33,679 bases of DNA, taken from assembly GCA_029051735.1 (NCBI GenBank), contig JAIDKZ010000016.1:1-33679 (forward strand), in the 5' to 3' direction. Under the pieces are notes generated by a model. That model was not told the origin of the DNA. It ran no database searches and saw only the letters and a list, made by a program, of their open reading frames with translations. This document shows, one piece after another, positions 27,559-33,679 of this stretch. Every line of letters begins with the position of its first letter. Position 1 is the stretch's first letter. This DNA is from Anaeroplasmataceae bacterium. Lineage in GTDB: Bacteria; Bacillota_I; Bacilli_A; Acholeplasmatales; Anaeroplasmataceae. The translations under genes were made by a program, and so were the position numbers.

Positions 27559-28821
27559 TTAATTAACCATATTTTCTAAATCATATTGTTCAAAAATATG
27601 GTAATCTTTTACAGAAAGTTCTACATCATAAAACGTTCCATAGGGTTGATATTCTTTTTGATAAATATGAGATTTTTCTTCTAAAATATGACTCAATTTT
27701 CCTTCCTTATATGGTATTAATAGTTTTGCCCGAATTGTAGAAGGACCTACATGTGATAGGATTTGATTGAGAAGTTGATCTACATTTAGATTAAGATAAT
27801 TTGAAAAACGTAAAGAATCATAGCCTAAAATAGATAAATTAGGATCAATCGTTTTATCCCACTTATTCAATAAATATAATGTAGGAATAGAATCTGCTTT
27901 TAAAGATGCTAAAACATCCATAACAATATGAATTTGTTCATTTATATAAGGGCTTGAAGAATCAACAACATGGATTATAAAATCAGCATTTTTTATTTCT
28001 GCCAAAGTTTGATAAAAAGAAGTAATCAGATTGTGTGGTAGTTTAGAGACAAAACCGATAGTATCTACTAAAATAAATTCTTTCTTATCATAAGTTATTT
28101 TTCGGTTGACTGTTGAAAGCGTAGCAAATAGTTGATCCTTTTCTAATACTTGCTTATCAGATCGTTCAGTATAGTTTAAAATAGTATTCATGGTAGAGGA
28201 TTTTCCCGCATTAGTATATCCAACTAGGGCAACAATAGGAATTTCATTTTTCTTTCTTTTTTCAATTTGAGCTTCTTTCATTTGTTTTAATTTTGCTAAT
28301 TCAGCTCTTAAATGATTTATTTCACTCATTATATGTCTACGGTCCAATTCGCTTTGAGTTTCACCAGCACCTTTATTTGACATTGCTCCACTCGTTCCAC
28401 CAATACGAGATTCTTGCTCTCTTAAAAAAGAAATACGTGGTAATAAGTAAAGGTATTTTGCTAGTTTAATTTCTAATGAAGCCTCCTTTGTAGAAGCTCG
28501 TTGTTCAAAAATTTTTAATATAAGAAAACTTCGGTCTATGCATTCAGTTTTAAGATATTCGCTTGCATTTCTAAGTTGAGATGGGGTAAGTTCATCATTA
28601 AAAATAACAATATCAGCACAAGAAGCTACGATTGCTAGATAAATTTCTGCTAATTTACCTTTCCCTACATAAGTTTTACTATTAGGAGATTTCATTTTTT
28701 GAAAGGTTTTATGTACAGTTTCTATTCCAGCAGCGGAAGCTAGATTTTCTAGTTCTGCTAAAGAATAATCAATGTCATATTTGTCATATATTGTTGTTAT
28801 GGCAACTAAAATGGCTTTCAT
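27559..28821 (-). CDS. hflX: GTPase HflX
   Basis: VGKGKLAEI, RIGGTSGAMSNKGAGETQSELDRR, VGYTNAGKSS, DTIGFVSKLPHNLI, LLNKWD. Confidence 0.96.
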   Translation of the reverse strand: MKAILVAITTIYDKYDIDYSLAELENLASAAGIETVHKTFQKMKSPNSKTYVGKGKLAEIYLAIVASCADIVIFNDELTPSQLRNASEYLKTECIDRSFLILKIFEQRASTKEASLEIKLAKYLYLLPRISFLREQESRIGGTSGAMSNKGAGETQSELDRRHIMSEINHLRAELAKLKQMKEAQIEKRKKNEIPIVALVGYTNAGKSSTMNTILNYTERSDKQVLEKDQLFATLSTVNRKITYDKKEFILVDTIGFVSKLPHNLITSFYQTLAEIKNADFIIHVVDSSSPYINEQIHIVMDVLASLKADSIPTLYLLNKWDKTIDPNLSILGYDSLRFSNYLNLNVDQLLNQILSHVGPSTIRAKLLIPYKEGKLSHILEEKSHIYQKEYQPYGTFYDVELSVKDYHIFEQYDLENMVN

Positions 28822-28919
28822 AAAATCTCACTTCCTTTTTTTATTCCATTATAAACATTTTATTCGTGTATGTAAAGTAAAACAATCGCATATAATAAAT
28901 CAATGAGGAGGGGGTAACT

Positions 28920-30854
28920 ATGGATGAATTAAATGCTAGAGCTAGGCAGGTTTTTGATTTAATGCGTAAGTATTCATTAAAAAATCATATGAAAACCTTA
29001 GGTACTGAATTTTTGATTTTAGCGATGTATGAAACAGAAGATAGTCTGTGTCATTTTCTTTTAGATGAATATGAAATTACGAAAGAAGAAATAGAAGAAA
29101 AAACAAAAAATATTTTTATTTTAAGAAAGGATATTGGAGAATATAATTCCTCATTAGAGGCTATATTAAATCAGGCAAAGCTTTTGGCAGGAGAGGGGAA
29201 CATCTCAGAGGAGCATTTGTTTATGGCAACTTTATTAAATAAAAATACAATTGCTTGCTCCATATTAGAAGCCCTAGATTTAGATATTGATGAGTTAATA
29301 GAAGATGTAAAGGATATATATGATTTTGATGATAATAAGAATTCAGAATTAGCATTTGTCAGAAATATAACTAAAGAAGCTAAAAATAATGAACTAGATC
29401 ATTTTGTTGAGCGTGATGAGTATTTAAAACGTTTAGATGTCATTATCAATCGTAAATATAAAAATAATCCATTATTGATTGGAAATGCTGGAGTAGGAAA
29501 AACAGCAATTGTTGAAGGATATGCTAAAAAGTTGGTGGCAGAAAAATCAGATACAACCATTTTAGCTTTAAACTTAACTTCCATGCTTGCAGGAACGAGA
29601 TATCGTGGAGACTTTGAAGAACGATTTGACAAGTTTATTAAAGAGATAGCAAGCAAAAAAAATGTCATTATTTTTATTGATGAAATTCACACAATTATAG
29701 GAGCTGCAACAACAGATGGGAATCTAGATGTAGCAAATATGCTTAAACCTTTATTGGCTAGAAATGGGATTAAACTAATAGGAGCCACAACTTTAGAAGA
29801 ATATCATAAGACCATAGAGAAGGATAAGGCACTAGCCAGAAGATTCCAAACGATTTTTATCAGCGAACCAAGTATTGAAGAAACAAAGGATATTCTTTAT
29901 GGAATTAAAGAAGATTATGAAGCTTTTCATAAGGTTCCTATTTCAAATGAAGTTTTAGATTATTTGATTCTTGAATCTAACCGGGCTATTACAAATAAAT
30001 TTCGTCCTGATAAATGCATTGATATTTTAGATGATATGTTGTCTTTAGCTCATATCATGCATAAAGAAAATGTTACGATAGATGATGTGGATAAAACGAT
30101 TCAATCTTATATTGGTAATTCAATTTTAAAAACAAATTATACCTTGAATTATGCTTGTTTAGATAAATATCAATGGTTATTTATGAATCATTTACTTGAT
30201 GAAAAGCCTTTATTAAAATTAAAATATCAAGGAGATAAAGATGGATTATCCTTATTAATGGCGGATTGTAAAAATATATTTAATATAGGACAGGAAGCGG
30301 TATTATCTTTAGACTTAGATGGTTATAAGGATTCTTTTATGCTGTCAAGTTTAATAGGAGCACCTCCTGGATATATAGGATATGAGGATGAAGGTATTTT
30401 ATCTAAGCATATTTTAGCATATCCAAGTTCTATTTTAGTTTTTAAAAATTTTAGTAAAGCAAGTGGAAACATTCAAGGATTTTTAATGAATATGATTCAA
30501 AATGGTGTTTTTACTGATCAAAGATCTAGAACCTTAGAATTGAATAATGTTATTGTTGTTTTAGAAGGAATGGAAGAGAAAAATTCTATTGGTTTTTCAA
30601 ACAAGGAAAGTAAACAAGATGATTTCTTTGATGAGGTTATTGTGAAAAATGAAAGAAATTATTCTAATTTAAATCAATTATATGAGAATGCATTATCACG
30701 AATGAATTTTGAAATTTCTTTTGACTTTAGCATAGATAATACAAATAAGAAGAAAGTTAATACATACCTATATGAATTTACTAGAAAACATCAAAATGGA
30801 AAATATGAAATCAAAAAAGAGGATGTATTTGATTTTAATGTTTTATCAGATTAA
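28920..30854 (+). CDS. ClpC/ClpB-like AAA+ ATPase with degenerate second AAA+ domain
   Basis: Clp N domain; D1 GNAGVGKTA, VIFIDEIHTIIGA, ALARRFQ. D2 retains IGAPPGYIGYEDEG but lacks GPTGVGKT and the DE of Walker B. Confidence 0.93.
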   Translation: MDELNARARQVFDLMRKYSLKNHMKTLGTEFLILAMYETEDSLCHFLLDEYEITKEEIEEKTKNIFILRKDIGEYNSSLEAILNQAKLLAGEGNISEEHLFMATLLNKNTIACSILEALDLDIDELIEDVKDIYDFDDNKNSELAFVRNITKEAKNNELDHFVERDEYLKRLDVIINRKYKNNPLLIGNAGVGKTAIVEGYAKKLVAEKSDTTILALNLTSMLAGTRYRGDFEERFDKFIKEIASKKNVIIFIDEIHTIIGAATTDGNLDVANMLKPLLARNGIKLIGATTLEEYHKTIEKDKALARRFQTIFISEPSIEETKDILYGIKEDYEAFHKVPISNEVLDYLILESNRAITNKFRPDKCIDILDDMLSLAHIMHKENVTIDDVDKTIQSYIGNSILKTNYTLNYACLDKYQWLFMNHLLDEKPLLKLKYQGDKDGLSLLMADCKNIFNIGQEAVLSLDLDGYKDSFMLSSLIGAPPGYIGYEDEGILSKHILAYPSSILVFKNFSKASGNIQGFLMNMIQNGVFTDQRSRTLELNNVIVVLEGMEEKNSIGFSNKESKQDDFFDEVIVKNERNYSNLNQLYENALSRMNFEISFDFSIDNTNKKKVNTYLYEFTRKHQNGKYEIKKEDVFDFNVLSD

Positions 30855-30914
30855 TGTATAGCAATCATTTTAGCTTTATGTTAAAATAGGAGTATAATTT
30901 AGTGAGGTATTCCT

Positions 30915-31784
30915 ATGATAAGAATAATTACAGATTCAACCAATGATTTGGATAAAGAAACATTAGAAAAGCATAATGTTATGGTTTTGCCATTATATGT
31001 GAATTTTTCTGATGCTTCATATAAAGATGGGGTTGATATTACAACACCTGAATTGTATAAGTTGGTGTCAGAAAAGAAAGAATTGCCAAAAACGGCAGCA
31101 ATTCCCATGCAAACCTTTATTACTGTATTTCAAGAAATTGTTGACCAGGGCGATGAAGTGATATTTACAGGTATTTCTAAGCAAATGTCAAAAACTTATG
31201 AAAATGCTGTATTGGCTTCAAGAGAGGTTAATGAGGAAAAAATATTTGTTGTTGATTCTATGAATTTATCTACAGGTATTGGGCTTTTGGTTTTAAAGGC
31301 TTGTAAGTATAGAGATGAAGGAAAAACTGCTAAGGAAATTGCTTTATTATTAAACCAGGATAATAAACGTGTATTATCACAGTTTGCGATTGAAACAATG
31401 GAATATTTACATAAAGGCGGAAGATGTTCTAGTTTGGCAAAAATATTTGGAACTCTTTTAAAAATAAAGCCTATGATTGCTGTTCGAGATGGTAAAATGC
31501 ATGTTGCCAAAAAGCCACATGGTAAGATGCAAGTAGCATTAGATATTATGATAGAACAAATAAAAAAAGATTTACCTAGATTAGACCCAGATATGGTTAT
31601 TGTTACACATTCTTTGGCTTTTGAATCTAATGATTATATTAGAAGTAGATTATCTGAATTTTTAGGAGATATTCCAATTTTGTCTACCGTAGCAGGATGT
31701 GTCATTTCTTCCCATTGTGGTCAGGGGACAATTGGAATTTTATATATGGTAAAAGATGAACATAATGATGTAAATGAAGCCTAG
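30915..31784 (+). CDS. DegV family protein (second copy)
   Basis: RIITDSTNDLDKETLEKHNV, GISKQMSKTYENA, ETMEYLHKGGRCS, LLKIKPMI. Confidence 0.94.
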   Translation: MIRIITDSTNDLDKETLEKHNVMVLPLYVNFSDASYKDGVDITTPELYKLVSEKKELPKTAAIPMQTFITVFQEIVDQGDEVIFTGISKQMSKTYENAVLASREVNEEKIFVVDSMNLSTGIGLLVLKACKYRDEGKTAKEIALLLNQDNKRVLSQFAIETMEYLHKGGRCSSLAKIFGTLLKIKPMIAVRDGKMHVAKKPHGKMQVALDIMIEQIKKDLPRLDPDMVIVTHSLAFESNDYIRSRLSEFLGDIPILSTVAGCVISSHCGQGTIGILYMVKDEHNDVNEA

Positions 31785-31806
31785 TTTCTAGGCTTTTCTT
31801 TTTTAA
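31777..31806 (+). terminator. Rho-independent terminator overlapping the degV-2 stop codon
   Basis: AAGCCTAG-ttt-CTAGGCTT then TTCTTTTTT. Confidence 0.88.
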
Positions 31807-31870
31807 AAAAATAGTTTCAATTTTAATGTATCATGTTATAATATGGATTAAGAAAAGACAGGTGATTCTC

Positions 31871-33679
31871 ATGGAAAATAAACTAAAGGATATAAGTTTA
31901 CATTTATTAGATTTAGGAAAAAGAAATCGTTTAATCAATTATAAATCAGAAGGGTATCGAACAATAGAAATATTAAATGAGGATAAAATGACACTATTTG
32001 AAAAACTAGTTAATGGTACCACTTTAACATTTTTTGATTTAGATTCTGTTATAGAAAGATATAAGAAAACGATTGATGGAACAGATTTAGAGATTTCAGA
32101 TTATTCCAAAGGAAAAGTAAAAGATATTACAAAAACTCTATTAAAATCTAATGATATTTTAGCTTATAAAAAAGGAGCTAAATTAAGTAAAGTTTTAAAA
32201 ATAATATATAGGGAGTATCGCCAAACTTTAATGGAAAAAGGAATCAATCCTTTGTTTATGACTTTTGGTTTGGTTGAATATAAAGAAAAAAAAGATACCT
32301 ATTTAGCGCCCTTACTTTTAATTCCTGTTACTTGTACATCAGAAAATGGTATTTACAAGATAAAGGAATATGAAGATGAAATTATTTTAAATCCTACATT
32401 AGCTTATTTATTAAAAAGTGAATATTCTTTAGAATTGCCAGAATATAATGAGGAACAATCTTTAGAAGACTATTTTTCTATCATTCAATGTAGATTAGAA
32501 GAAAGACAAATGCAGCTTCTTTCAAATATTTCTTTTGGAATTTTCTCATTTTTGAAAATGAATATGTTTAATGATTTAATGAATCATATGGATTTAGTTT
32601 TACAAAATGAAAATATTCGTCGTATTTTTGGAGAGCCTAGTGAAAATATATCAAATCAGCAGTATCCAATATATCCTGTAGTTGATGCAGATTCTTCACA
32701 GATTAGTGCTATAGAGGCTGCTGCATCTGGAATGTCTTTTGTCTTGCAAGGGCCACCAGGATCTGGTAAAAGTCAGACTATTACGAATATTATTGCAACT
32801 ATGATTGCGAATGATAAAAAAGTATTATTTGTATCAGAAAAGCAAGCAGCGTTAAATGTAGTATATGAGAATCTAAAAAGGGCAGGAATAGAGAGTTTTT
32901 CTTTAGAACTTCATTCCCATAAAGCAAATAAAAAGGATTTTATAAATGAATTATATAAAACAGCTTCCTTGCCAAGATATGATATTCATACAGATGCTGA
33001 GGATGTGAAGTTTAAATATGAATACTATGTGGATAAATTAGAGGAATATCGCCACGCTTTACATGAAATTATTCCTAGATTAAATCGGAGTATGTATACT
33101 GTTTATTCTGATTTTTTGAAATTAAAGCAATCAAATTTTTCTTATCAAATTAAAAATATTGCTAGTTATAATTATACAGATTTAGAAAAAAGAAAAGAAG
33201 CTTTAGAACGATATGCAATTTTTTCAAAGAATTTAAGTTATGATTATCGCTCAGGTCCATTTTATGGTTTTATATGTACAGATTTAAATTATATTCGTTT
33301 TCATGCTAAGCAGGATTTAGAAGCGCTTCTTCAGTTTTATCAGATGCTTTTTAACTTAAAAAAAGAAATTGAAAAGGCATTGCCAATTCATGTCTTGAAT
33401 TATCTTGATTTTTTAAATAAGTTAGAGGTCTTGGAACGTATTGTGCATTTAAATCATTTTTTCCCATTTTATTTTATTAAAAAAGACAGGGAAAAGTATA
33501 TTGAATTTATTGAAAATCATCTAAAAGCAAAACAATATTTGGAAAAATCAACATTAGAAAATTTTTTAGATTTGAAGATTATAAACTCTAAAGTTTTGGA
33601 TAACCTATTAGAATTTAAATATTTTTCTAATCAAAGATTTAAAATTTTTTATAAGAAATATCGTGAATTAAAAAAAGAG
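31871..33679 (+). CDS. DUF4011 / superfamily-1 helicase-like protein (3' truncated by window end)
   Basis: Open for 603 codons to the window end: HLLDLGKRNRLINYK (DUF4011 type), LAPLLLIPV, VLQGPPGSGKSQTITNIIA (Walker A), KKVLFVSEKQAALNVV. Confidence 0.9.
   Translation, partial: MENKLKDISLHLLDLGKRNRLINYKSEGYRTIEILNEDKMTLFEKLVNGTTLTFFDLDSVIERYKKTIDGTDLEISDYSKGKVKDITKTLLKSNDILAYKKGAKLSKVLKIIYREYRQTLMEKGINPLFMTFGLVEYKEKKDTYLAPLLLIPVTCTSENGIYKIKEYEDEIILNPTLAYLLKSEYSLELPEYNEEQSLEDYFSIIQCRLEERQMQLLSNISFGIFSFLKMNMFNDLMNHMDLVLQNENIRRIFGEPSENISNQQYPIYPVVDADSSQISAIEAAASGMSFVLQGPPGSGKSQTITNIIATMIANDKKVLFVSEKQAALNVVYENLKRAGIESFSLELHSHKANKKDFINELYKTASLPRYDIHTDAEDVKFKYEYYVDKLEEYRHALHEIIPRLNRSMYTVYSDFLKLKQSNFSYQIKNIASYNYTDLEKRKEALERYAIFSKNLSYDYRSGPFYGFICTDLNYIRFHAKQDLEALLQFYQMLFNLKKEIEKALPIHVLNYLDFLNKLEVLERIVHLNHFFPFYFIKKDREKYIEFIENHLKAKQYLEKSTLENFLDLKIINSKVLDNLLEFKYFSNQRFKIFYKKYRELKKE

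Noticed and set aside
1-33679. CRISPR array, transposase/IS element or prophage
   Set aside because: No regularly spaced direct repeats, no transposase or integrase motifs, no phage structural genes in the ORF track.

Overview
AT-rich bacterial chromosomal segment, most like a low-GC Bacillota/Erysipelotrichia-type genome (inferred from gene content; taxonomy not computed). Content in order: two tandem fused ABC-ATPase/FtsX exporters; mnmE; purA; a DUF523 protein; two tandem Hsp20 genes; a PLP aminotransferase; an ABC-2 type exporter; a DegV/FakB-like protein; glyA; an ANTAR-domain regulator coupled to an Rnf operon (rnfCDGEA, a small Cys-rich membrane protein, then a very short rnfB); a T-box leader plus serS; an MscS channel; a lipoprotein gene split by an in-frame TGA; a TetR regulator divergent from a membrane-anchored Ntn-hydrolase; rubrerythrin; tRNA-Gly(GCC); hflX; a ClpC-like ATPase with a degenerate second AAA+ domain; a second DegV; and the 5' part of a DUF4011/SF1 helicase that runs off the window. 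Best leads: (1) the ClpC-like protein has lost the D2 Walker A and B motifs but keeps a GYIG pore loop and an IGF-like tripeptide; (2) the Rnf operon has an RnfB lacking its ferredoxin domains, an inserted NqrM-like small Cys protein, and a translationally coupled ANTAR protein with a non-canonical receiver; (3) two CIRCE-like operators, centred 52 bp apart, bracket the hsp20 promoter; (4) an in-frame TGA splits a lipoprotein ORF; (5) the DUF4011 helicase is a possible anti-phage gene. No CRISPR array, transposon or prophage was seen.
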